Positions 44,792-52,243 of a stretch of 56,006 nucleotides of DNA are shown piece after piece. The notes beneath the pieces were generated by a model that made no database searches, was not told where the DNA came from, and worked only from the letters and a program-made list of their open reading frames with translations. The translations under genes were made by a program, and so were the position numbers. The stretch's first letter is position 1; every line of letters starts with the position of its first letter. Origin of the DNA: Bacteroidales bacterium (GTDB lineage Bacteria > Bacteroidota > Bacteroidia > Bacteroidales > Marinifilaceae); NCBI GenBank assembly GCA_015061245.1, contig SUWY01000017.1, forward strand, positions 1 through 56,006, given 5' to 3'.

Positions 44792-46339
44792 ATGAAACTT
44801 ACAAAGGTAGTACTTGCTTGTTGCTTAATGGTTGCGGGGTTGACTGCAATGGCGCAACAGAATGCACAGAAGATTCAGACAGCGAATCCGATTATCAAAC
44901 ACATCTATACCTGCGATCCAGCTGCACTTGTGCTAAATGATACCCTATATATCGCTGCAGGTCATGAGGAGAGTACCACTCCATACAACTGGCCCTTCCG
45001 CATCAAGGATTGGCACATATTCTCGACAACCGATATGAAGAACTTTACCGACCATGGAGCAATACTTGACGATGAGGTTTTTGATTGGATAGACGAGGAC
45101 TACTGTTGGGCATCGCAACTGATTGAACGCGATGGTAAGTTCTATTGGTATGTAAGTAACTATGGAAGTATGGGAGTCGCTGTTGCTGATAATATTTTTG
45201 GCCCATATCACGACCCGCTTGGTAAACCATTGGTTGACAGAAAGACTCCCGGTTACGAAGAGAGCAATATTGATCCAACCGTATTTATTGACGACGACGG
45301 TCAGGCATATCTCTATTGGGGTGGTGAGACAAACTTGAAGGGTGTGAAGCTCAAAGAGAATATGATTGAGTTTGATGGCGAGCCTGTCAAGTTTACAGGG
45401 TTGAAAAATTATGAGGAGGCTCCATGGCTCTTCAAACGCAATGGAATATACTATTTGGCATACTCTACATCGACAGGTTATGTTCGTGGACCGATACGCT
45501 ATGCAATGGCAACCTCGCCCATGGGCCCATGGAAAGATATGACCGATATTCTGGGTGTTGTGCACAACAGTTTTACCAACCATGAGGCGATTATCGAGTA
45601 TAAAGGACAGTGGTATATTATTTACCATAACGGAGCATTGCCCGGCGGTGGAGATTACAACAGAAGTGTCTGTATAGATAAGTTGTTCTTTAACGAGGAT
45701 GGCACAATCCAGTATGTTGAGCAGACTACAGGAGGTGCATTGGGCGCTACCGAGTACAATAATTATGGGCCGAATGTCTATGCCGGAGTCGATGCGACAT
45801 GTGTAATGCCAAATGGAGTTACTTTGAATAGTGTGATAGCCGATGATGGCCGGAATAAAGTGCCTGTTTCATGGAGGTGGAGTGTTGTTCAGGGACCGGA
45901 TTCGATTCGTGTTGAGAGCAACTCTTTGAGTAACCATACCGTATATTTTAAAGAGCCGGGAGCCTACGTTTTGCGTTTGGCGGCAACTGACGGATATGAG
46001 ACCAATTACGACGAGGTGAATGTTATGGTTTATGAGGAGCCGGAGAATAAGGTGGTTGAGTTGGCCCATCAGAGATCAAAGATTTACAATTGTGATGTAC
46101 CCAAAAAGGGGAAATATGTTTTGTCGGTAATATATGACTCTCGCGGAGCTTCTGCCGCTGAGGTTGTGGTAAATAATCAATCTTGTGCCTTTCATGTAAT
46201 AAGAACAACATTTGGTTACGAACCTAACTTTGGAATGTGGCAGGCAGAGTTTGAGTTTAATAAAGGCATTAACAAAATAGATATGACCTATTTCCCTCCG
46301 CAGGTACAAAAAATAGTAGTTTCAGAGGTTGAAAAATAA
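44792..46339 (+). CDS. Glycoside hydrolase family 43 enzyme
   Basis: A 515-residue exported enzyme: signal peptide (about 1-21, ending AMAQ), a five-bladed GH43 propeller (about 30-325) and two C-terminal beta domains (about 340-420, PKD/Ig-like; about 430-515, CBM6-like). The catalytic acids are recognisable: Asp in TCDPAALV (base), Asp in NIDPTVFIDDDG (pKa modulator) and Glu in YEEAPWLF (acid). Family members act on arabinans and xylans. It is not in a polysaccharide utilisation locus: no SusC/SusD neighbours. It has its own promoter, and the SIMPL gene follows six bases later. Confidence 0.9.
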   Translation: MKLTKVVLACCLMVAGLTAMAQQNAQKIQTANPIIKHIYTCDPAALVLNDTLYIAAGHEESTTPYNWPFRIKDWHIFSTTDMKNFTDHGAILDDEVFDWIDEDYCWASQLIERDGKFYWYVSNYGSMGVAVADNIFGPYHDPLGKPLVDRKTPGYEESNIDPTVFIDDDGQAYLYWGGETNLKGVKLKENMIEFDGEPVKFTGLKNYEEAPWLFKRNGIYYLAYSTSTGYVRGPIRYAMATSPMGPWKDMTDILGVVHNSFTNHEAIIEYKGQWYIIYHNGALPGGGDYNRSVCIDKLFFNEDGTIQYVEQTTGGALGATEYNNYGPNVYAGVDATCVMPNGVTLNSVIADDGRNKVPVSWRWSVVQGPDSIRVESNSLSNHTVYFKEPGAYVLRLAATDGYETNYDEVNVMVYEEPENKVVELAHQRSKIYNCDVPKKGKYVLSVIYDSRGASAAEVVVNNQSCAFHVIRTTFGYEPNFGMWQAEFEFNKGINKIDMTYFPPQVQKIVVSEVEK

Positions 46340-46345
46340 TCGGTT

Positions 46346-47047
46346 ATGAAAAGCTGGATAAAAGAGGCAGCAATAATTGCCATAGGATTATGCCTGTTGG
46401 GATTGTCGATCAACTCGGCAATAAAGGCATTTGTCAATAAGGAGCGAGTGGTTAGCGTAAAGGGACTTGCCGAGATTGAGGTTGAGGCCAACAAGGTTAC
46501 CTGGCCGATAGCCTTTAAGGAGGTGGGCAACGATGTTCAGCAGCTCTATAAAAGCATTAATGAGAAGAGCAAGGTGGTTGTTGCGTTCCTTAAGGAGAAT
46601 GGTATTGCCGATAGTGAGATAAGTGTAAATCCTGCAGAGGTGGTTGATATGGATGCTGAGCGATACAGCAACAATAACAATCAATATCGCTACATATCGA
46701 CATCGGTGATAACTGTAACCTCGACCAATGTAAAGCTTGTAAGAAAGTTGATCTCGGAGCAGACCGCACTTTTGCAGAAGGGAGTGGTTGTTACAGGAAG
46801 CGACTATCGCTATAACGTGAATTATGAGTTTACAGGATTGAACGATATTAAGCCTGGAATGATTGAGGAGGCTACTAAGAATGCACGCGCTGCAGCTGAG
46901 AAGTTTGCCAAGGATTCCGATAGCAAGTTGGGTAAGATTAAGCGAGCAAATCAGGGACAATTCTCAATCTACGACAGAGATATCAATACCCCTTACATTA
47001 AGACGGTGAGGGTAGTGACCTCGATTGACTATTACCTTAATAATTAG
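46346..47047 (+). CDS. SIMPL-domain (DUF541) protein, membrane-anchored
   Basis: A 233-residue protein with one N-terminal membrane span (about 7-28, AAIIAIGLCLLGLSINSA) and a SIMPL/DUF541 domain facing the periplasm (VVSVKGLAEIEVEANKV onward). The domain ends with a conserved PYIKTVRVVTSIDYYL strand. Family members form oligomers related to E. coli YggE and may protect against oxidative stress; function is not settled. Six bases after the GH43 gene. Its stop codon lies in the first heptamer of the repeat copy at 47042. Confidence 0.88.
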   Translation: MKSWIKEAAIIAIGLCLLGLSINSAIKAFVNKERVVSVKGLAEIEVEANKVTWPIAFKEVGNDVQQLYKSINEKSKVVVAFLKENGIADSEISVNPAEVVDMDAERYSNNNNQYRYISTSVITVTSTNVKLVRKLISEQTALLQKGVVVTGSDYRYNVNYEFTGLNDIKPGMIEEATKNARAAAEKFAKDSDSKLGKIKRANQGQFSIYDRDINTPYIKTVRVVTSIDYYLNN

Positions 47048-47206
47048 GAGTTAGGAGTGAACAGTTAGGAGTTAATTAGGAAAAATCGTGCAAGGTGAGA
47101 GCAGAAACCAAATTTATTTGGATTATGCTGAGCCGCTAGGAGTAGAAGCACACGAAGTGTGGTTAACCGCAGCCGATTTTGCGTAAAGACGAAGTGTTTG
47201 CGAATT
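47042..47206 (+). repeat. AATTAGG-type heptamers plus structured dispersed repeat, copy 2
   Basis: Degenerate heptamers (AATTAGG, AGTTAGG) at 47042-47080 run into the same element as at 32454. The outer stem is AAAATCG/CGATTTT (47082-47088 with 47174-47180). The inner stem is CCAAAT/ATTTGG (47108-47113 with 47116-47121), where copy 1 has GCAAAC/GTTTGC. Copy 2 has an extra 34-base segment (about 47136-47169) that itself forms a small hairpin CACAC/GTGTG. Confidence 0.85.
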
Positions 47207-47218
47207 TGTGATTGAGTT

Positions 47219-48331
47219 ATGGTATTTATTGCGCTGGTAGTGTTTTGTATGATTCTTACAGGGTGTGGAAACCAGACCTCGCCCGGTAGTGGGGTTGTTG
47301 AGATTGATTTCTATAATAATCAACAATCTGAGTTGTCAATCAGAGATATGGGCTATAGAGCCGAGGTTTTAAGATTACAACTTCCGAGCGACACAATGGT
47401 GGTAGGCACCGTTGCCTCGATGGCAGTGAGCGATTCCGTTATTTACCTTTTGGAACTTCCGGAGAAGTCGTACATATTGGCGTTTGATAGTAAAACCGGT
47501 AAATATAAATGTGGCTACTATAATCTCGGACGTGGCCCGGGGGAGTTCCTTATGACATTGGGCATTGAATGGGATGGGAAGTATCTTCGTTTAAAGGATA
47601 TGGGTAAAAGAGCCCTTATGTTTTATGATGCGGATTTGAATTTTGTAAAACAGCGAGCTTTGCCCCCGAGCGAGGAGGGTATTGCCATTGATATGAACGA
47701 TGGGGGCATTTGGCATAAGCCGATACCCGATTCTGCGCTTTTCTACAATTTGGCAAAAATGGATACACTGGGGAATGTTTCAGTAAGGTTGTTGCCTGAA
47801 CAGAGAGACTTAAATAGTCCCTCGGGTTCTATCCGATTCCACATTACCGGTCAGAACTTTGTCTCGAATGGTAGAGATTTGTACTATTTGAAAACTATGC
47901 ATACTACCCTTTACAGAGTTAAAAATGACACCGCCATTCCTGCATACAAAATGAATTTAGGACCGAATGCCCTGCCCGAGGATTATGATTTTGTCAATAG
48001 GAGTCCAATGAGCGAGGGCAAAAGAGTACCAATGGCTTTGGTAATGAGCAATGATCATCTTTTGGCCCAGATTATGGATTTTGGAAAAGATGAGAGGGTG
48101 TGGGGTAGTTACAATTTAAAGACCGGCAAGAGTGTTATAGGCAATGTGGTTGATGAGTCGGGAATACCATTCTATGTAAAGACATCTCATAATGGAGTGT
48201 TGTATTATCCATATACAATTTATCCGGGTATGCCCGATTTTGAGAAATTCTGTAAAGGTGCAGGAATCGACCCCGAAACAGTTCCCGACGATGGTGAAAC
48301 AGTAATTTTGAAGTATATTCCTATAGAATAA
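47219..48331 (+). CDS. Six-bladed beta-propeller lipoprotein (copy 3)
   Basis: A 370-residue lipoprotein with signal peptide and lipobox ILTGCG (Cys at about 16). The body matches the gene at 40603: VEIDFYNNQQ, LRLQLPSDTMVVGTVASM, GYYNLGRGPGEF. It follows repeat copy 2, which provides its leader. The PAS protein gene starts seven bases after its stop, so the two are probably co-transcribed. Ligand and role unknown. Confidence 0.85.
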   Translation: MVFIALVVFCMILTGCGNQTSPGSGVVEIDFYNNQQSELSIRDMGYRAEVLRLQLPSDTMVVGTVASMAVSDSVIYLLELPEKSYILAFDSKTGKYKCGYYNLGRGPGEFLMTLGIEWDGKYLRLKDMGKRALMFYDADLNFVKQRALPPSEEGIAIDMNDGGIWHKPIPDSALFYNLAKMDTLGNVSVRLLPEQRDLNSPSGSIRFHITGQNFVSNGRDLYYLKTMHTTLYRVKNDTAIPAYKMNLGPNALPEDYDFVNRSPMSEGKRVPMALVMSNDHLLAQIMDFGKDERVWGSYNLKTGKSVIGNVVDESGIPFYVKTSHNGVLYYPYTIYPGMPDFEKFCKGAGIDPETVPDDGETVILKYIPIE

Positions 48332-48338
48332 TAGCAAT

Positions 48339-48674
48339 ATGAATGTGATGGATTTTTTTAAGGGTAGTGCAGTTGCCACAACAGTGTGTGATATTGACGG
48401 CAATGTAATTTATCAGAACGATACAGCAAAGAGTGTTTTGGGCGATGCCATAGGGCGCAACCTCAAGGGGTGTCACAAACCCGAGTCGTGGAATAAAATT
48501 GTGGAGATGCTAACTACAGGCACATCGAATGCCTACACAATTGAAAAGGGAGAGATAAAGAAGTTGATATATCAAACCCCATGGTACGATTCCGATGGCA
48601 AGGTAGCAGGATTGATTGAGTACTCGGTCATCCTACCCAACAATATGCCCCACTTTGTCCGTCCTGTGAAGTAA
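48339..48674 (+). CDS. Stand-alone PAS-domain protein
   Basis: A 111-residue soluble protein that is one PAS domain and nothing else: TTVCDIDGNVIYQNDTAKSV (about 14-33, the first strands and helix), IGRNLKGCHK (about 38-47), and the closing strands KLIYQTPWYDSDGKVAGLIE. Single PAS proteins can bind haem, flavin or small ligands and pass a signal to partners. No kinase or regulator is fused to it. It sits seven bases after a propeller lipoprotein and just ahead of the structured RNA candidate. Confidence 0.85.
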   Translation: MNVMDFFKGSAVATTVCDIDGNVIYQNDTAKSVLGDAIGRNLKGCHKPESWNKIVEMLTTGTSNAYTIEKGEIKKLIYQTPWYDSDGKVAGLIEYSVILPNNMPHFVRPVK

Positions 48675-48695
48675 TGGGAATAAGCATTTTTTTCT

Positions 48696-49012
48696 TACCT
48701 TTGTGTCGTAAGATAGATAATAGAGTTATTATATAAGACATAATAATAGGACGTTTATTGACGTTTGTCATTGACATTCAAACTTCGCAAATTTGAAAAA
48801 CCCCAATGACGATGTCTGGGAACTCCTGTATTGATGTGGCGTTATAGCACATCGGACTCATCTTTGTAGGGGCGCGTTGCCCCTTTGAAGATGAGCGATA
48901 GCTATATACATATCATCGTGGGGATTTTAGGCTAATCGTTTTGGGGTGAGGTAGTGCGAAGACCTGAATGTCAATCGAGTAGCAATAGGATTCCCACGTT
49001 CCTTTTTATTTT
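48696..49012 (+). ncRNA. Structured non-coding RNA candidate (6S-like rod?)
   Basis: A -7 element TACCTTTG (48696-48703) is followed by about 300 bases without a gene that fold strongly. The outer stem pairs 48770-48788 with 48956-48975. The second stem pairs CCCCAATGACGATG (48801-48814) with CATCGTGGGG (48914-48923). Hairpins are GATGTG/CACATC (48833-48838, 48848-48853) and TCATCTT..AGGGGC/GCCCCT..AAGATGA (48858-48894). TGGGAA-C-TCC (48817-48826) can also pair with GGATTCCCA (48988-48996), a possible pseudoknot. A T-rich end lies at 49000-49012. Size and rod shape recall 6S RNA or the Bacteroidales-1 RNA family; I do not see RNase P or tmRNA signatures. Confidence 0.65.
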
Positions 49013-49073
49013 GTCAAATCTGTATTCATAAACATTTTACCTCTGCTTGGGGATCGAGAGGGCTATACTTTTT

Positions 49074-49286
49074 ATGGTCCATTTGGGTGAACTTGTAAAA
49101 GAGGTACTTCATGAGCAAGGACGCACGGTGACATGGTTTGCCGGGCGTCTTGGATGTACACGTCCTAATGTTTATAAGATTTTTGCCAAAGCGAACTTTG
49201 ATGTAAGCCTTCTTTGGCGTATTTCCAATATTCTCAATTATAACTTTTTTATGAGAATAGGTGAATTATATCACGATGAAGAGTAG
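49074..49286 (+). CDS. Small helix-turn-helix protein
   Basis: About 70 residues, a single HTH domain of the kind common in Bacteroidetes (MVHLGELVKEVLHEQGRTVT, then WFAGRLGCTRPNVYKIF as helix-turn-helix). A longer frame begins at 49047 but the Met at 49074 is a better start. No other domain. It may bind DNA, perhaps as a repressor of a neighbour, but no operator is visible. Confidence 0.78.
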   Translation: MVHLGELVKEVLHEQGRTVTWFAGRLGCTRPNVYKIFAKANFDVSLLWRISNILNYNFFMRIGELYHDEE

Positions 49287-49532
49287 TTCTCATTCCATTA
49301 ACAGTGTAGCCTTTTAGGAAACATATTTGTTTAGGGTTTGGAAATATTGGGTAACGGTTGTAAGTATCCTTTCTTTATAATTTTGTAGCACATTTTAAAT
49401 GTTAAAAAAATTAAATTACGTGTGCATTTTTTTTCTATGCAATATAAATAGAGAATGGAATTCCATGTACACCAAAATAAAGAGTAGAGATTCTTAAGGA
49501 ATTCAAGAATCAAACAATTAAAAGTAAATAAA

Positions 49533-50000
49533 ATGAAAAAGATTTTATCGCTATTGGCAACTGCCGTGTAGGCATTAACATTTGTATCATGTTCATCAGA
49601 TGATGATGAGGTAGCTCCAAAACAGGCTGCTTTTATCGGTAATTGGAAGACTTATAGTCAACATTTTACAATGCTAAAGAATGGTAATATTGTAGAAGAG
49701 GAAACAAGTTATTATACCGAAGAAGATTACATGTTGTGGTCATTCCGTAATGATTATACTTTTACTGACGTTACTGTAGAGGAAGCAGAGGCTAATACTT
49801 ATATAGGAACTTGGTTCTCTTCTGGCAATAAATTGTATATGAACTACAAGGATGTTGATATGGGTTATGAGTGGACAGATGATTATACAATATCTTCGTG
49901 CAATTCATCAACCTTTATAATACAATTTACAGAAACAGAAACTGTAGGAAATATAACATATGACTACATAACTGAATATACATTCAAGAAGCAAAACTAA
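49533..50000 (+). pseudogene. Lipoprotein gene with in-frame amber codon in the signal peptide
   Basis: The frame begins MKKILSLLATAV, hits TAG at 49569-49571 (codon 13), and goes on ALTFVSCSSDDDE, a perfect signal peptide with lipobox. A lipocalin-like domain follows (FIGNWKTYSQHF onward) to a normal stop at 50000. Apart from this one codon the 155-residue gene is intact. Without read-through only a start at 49671 remains, which would lack the export signal. Either a recent nonsense mutation, a suppressed stop or a sequence error. Confidence 0.82.
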
Positions 50001-50027
50001 TTTTGTTTACGTTACATAGTAAACGAG

Positions 50028-50072
50028 GGCTGAGTAAAGAGGTGAAAGAGTATCCTGCTTTGCTCAGCCTTT
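50028..50072 (+). terminator. Terminator after the amber-interrupted lipoprotein gene
   Basis: Stem GGCTGAGTAAAG with CTTTGCTCAGCC (50028-50039 with 50058-50069, one mismatch), followed by TTTAG. Probable terminator, 27 bases beyond the stop. Confidence 0.6.
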
Positions 50073-50100
50073 AGTTCTAAATGTTGCATAATCATTATAA

Positions 50101-50751
50101 ATGAAGAGGTTTATCATATTTCTCCTATTAAGTGTTGTCAATACATTGTTTGCCTGTTCAAGTGATGGTATTGACAATAAGGACATTTATGATAATGCAG
50201 GGGAGATTGGTAATATTGATACCATTGTTAATGCAGGAGGTAAGGATCACATTAAGGACTCTCTTGCGAATAATGGGAAAAATGAGATAACATTACCGGG
50301 ATTTACTAATCCGACGCCAAATTTTGTGGATAAATATCCGGGACGTGAAGATATCTTTGATGATTCTGATGAAGTTTGCGAGATAGATTCATTGATTTAT
50401 GGAGCTTGGAAAGCAACCCAAATAGTGGATTTGTATAAGGCCTCCGATACAATTATAGTTTCAGATACAATATTGGACGAGGATTATTCTTTTATTCTTT
50501 CAATTTACGAGGAGTCGTTTTCTTTGGAGTACGCAGATATAGATACTACGATTGCTTTGAACGGTTGTTGGAACTATTATGGAGAAACAATAGAGTTTGT
50601 GTGTAATAGTGAAAATAGTTGGAGTGATACATATATCTTCAATATTTTGTCATTATCTGAAGCTCAATTTGAACTTCTATATCTGTATCCATACATGATA
50701 GGAGATACAATACCACAAAAAGTGAGCGAGATTACTTTAATTAGGCAGTAA
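50101..50751 (+). CDS. Lipoprotein, lipocalin-like C-terminal domain
   Basis: A 216-residue lipoprotein: signal peptide and lipobox LFACSS (Cys about residue 19). An Asp/Asn-rich linker (about 20-90) is followed by a beta-rich domain starting LIYGAWKATQIVDLYK (about 98-113), which has the GxW start typical of small lipocalin-like domains. It has the same kind of domain as the interrupted gene at 49533. The next gene starts 25 bases later, so it may belong to the 50101-55130 operon. Confidence 0.72.
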   Translation: MKRFIIFLLLSVVNTLFACSSDGIDNKDIYDNAGEIGNIDTIVNAGGKDHIKDSLANNGKNEITLPGFTNPTPNFVDKYPGREDIFDDSDEVCEIDSLIYGAWKATQIVDLYKASDTIIVSDTILDEDYSFILSIYEESFSLEYADIDTTIALNGCWNYYGETIEFVCNSENSWSDTYIFNILSLSEAQFELLYLYPYMIGDTIPQKVSEITLIRQ

Positions 50752-50776
50752 TATAACAAATTTAAATAGTGTAAAT

Positions 50777-52243
50777 ATGAAAACAAAATTTGCAGCATTT
50801 CTTCTCTTCATTTGTATTGCGTGTACAACTGAAGACGAGCAAACAGTTTTACCGACTTATCCGGGCGGAGGAGATCAAACACCTAATGTTCCTGTACAAC
50901 CAACGGTGCCTAAAGATACAAACCAAACACCCGTACCTCCCTCAACATCAGAGGAGCAAGACGTATTATCATCTTTTGAGCAGAAAGAGTTTCTTGAAGA
51001 GGTAGCTTTGGAATTTATGGAAAATGTATCATCTACCGATTTTGATGAAATTTCAAATTTTGTGAACTATGTACGCTCTACATACGGGGATGATTATGAT
51101 TGGGATAATGTTGAAGATTGGTATGAAGTGACATTCGATGGCTTATTAGAATCATTGGGTACGGTAACCCATGAATCTGAAACTGATTATTGGTATGGCA
51201 CTACTTATGAATATAACAGCTATTATAGCAATTATAAAGCAATTTTATTGTTGTCTAATTTTACCGGTCATTTTACAGCAGAAGATAATAAATGGAAATA
51301 TAGTACTGCAAGAGATTTAAGATTTTTCTTCCATGATCAAAACGATAGGGAGTGTGAACTGACATTGGAGTACAATGGTAATGTTAAGAAGGTTTACATG
51401 TTTTCCGATGATGACTGGCAAGACTATGAGTCTGATTGGATTACTGATGATTATTATGTAAGTAATGATTATTATGACAGGACACAGTACACAATAGGAG
51501 TGCCTGAGCAAGTTGTTGTTACCTTGACAAGAGGTCGAGAGGTGATTGTAAAAGTTAAAGTTAATACTGATTTAAGCAGTTTGCAAGGAGATAGATTTGA
51601 TATCAGTCGTAATAATGCCTCTTTTACTTCAGAGGTAAACTTAAATAATGGTTATACCTTCATGCTTTCACAAATGAAGTATAATGCAAATTCCGATATT
51701 GCTTTATCTTTCGATGTGGCAAAGAATGGTAGTAGTTTGGCTACAGTTGCTGTCTCTTCAGAAATTACCGGGATTCCTTCATGTAATGTAGATGCATTCT
51801 CAAGTGAATCATTTGATATGGATGATTATGAAATCGATGATGCAAATGCGAAGAATGCATTTGTAAAGATAGATATTCTAGGTAAGGTTCAAATTCAAGG
51901 TAGGGTGTCAAATGTTCGTAAATATGTCGATTATATGGATGAGGCATATGATAATGATGAAAGTGAATCCTCGTTCAAGTCTTATTTGAATATGGCAAAC
52001 GGATTGGCAGATATAAACCTTTTTTATAATAATTCGTCAGTTAGGCAGGCAACAGTAAAGTGGGAGGCCTTTGTTGATGAGACCTATTATGGTTACACAT
52101 ATTGGGATTCAGAGTTGATTCTTAATTTCTATGATGGGACTTCTTATAGCACCTTTGAAGCCTTCTTTAATGACACAGATTTTAAGAGTGTAATAGACTC
52201 ATTTGAAGAACTGGTTGAGAACTATGAAGATTTAGTTGATTAA
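50777..52243 (+). CDS. Large surface lipoprotein of a TonB receptor operon
   Basis: A 488-residue lipoprotein: signal peptide with lipobox CIACTT (Cys about residue 16), a Pro/Thr/Gln-rich linker (about 22-62), then a helical stretch and an extended beta-rich region with many Tyr, Asp and Ser. The final Tyr/Glu-rich part ends YEDLVD. Its stop codon overlaps the start of the TonB receptor by one base (TAATG). It takes the place a SusD-like protein would have, but I see no SusD motifs. Role in ligand capture is inference. Confidence 0.72.
   Translation: MKTKFAAFLLFICIACTTEDEQTVLPTYPGGGDQTPNVPVQPTVPKDTNQTPVPPSTSEEQDVLSSFEQKEFLEEVALEFMENVSSTDFDEISNFVNYVRSTYGDDYDWDNVEDWYEVTFDGLLESLGTVTHESETDYWYGTTYEYNSYYSNYKAILLLSNFTGHFTAEDNKWKYSTARDLRFFFHDQNDRECELTLEYNGNVKKVYMFSDDDWQDYESDWITDDYYVSNDYYDRTQYTIGVPEQVVVTLTRGREVIVKVKVNTDLSSLQGDRFDISRNNASFTSEVNLNNGYTFMLSQMKYNANSDIALSFDVAKNGSSLATVAVSSEITGIPSCNVDAFSSESFDMDDYEIDDANAKNAFVKIDILGKVQIQGRVSNVRKYVDYMDEAYDNDESESSFKSYLNMANGLADINLFYNNSSVRQATVKWEAFVDETYYGYTYWDSELILNFYDGTSYSTFEAFFNDTDFKSVIDSFEELVENYEDLVD

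Noticed and set aside
44945-45628. A 227-residue frame on the minus strand inside the GH43 gene
   Set aside because: Antisense shadow of a well-supported enzyme; no known motifs and no promoter or start context.
46388-46960. A 190-residue minus-strand frame inside the SIMPL gene
   Set aside because: Antisense shadow; Leu/Ser/Cys-rich composition typical of a reversed coding strand.
48696-49012. RNase P RNA or tmRNA
   Set aside because: The conserved RNase P core (GAGGAAAGTCC type) and a tRNA-Ala-like end are absent.
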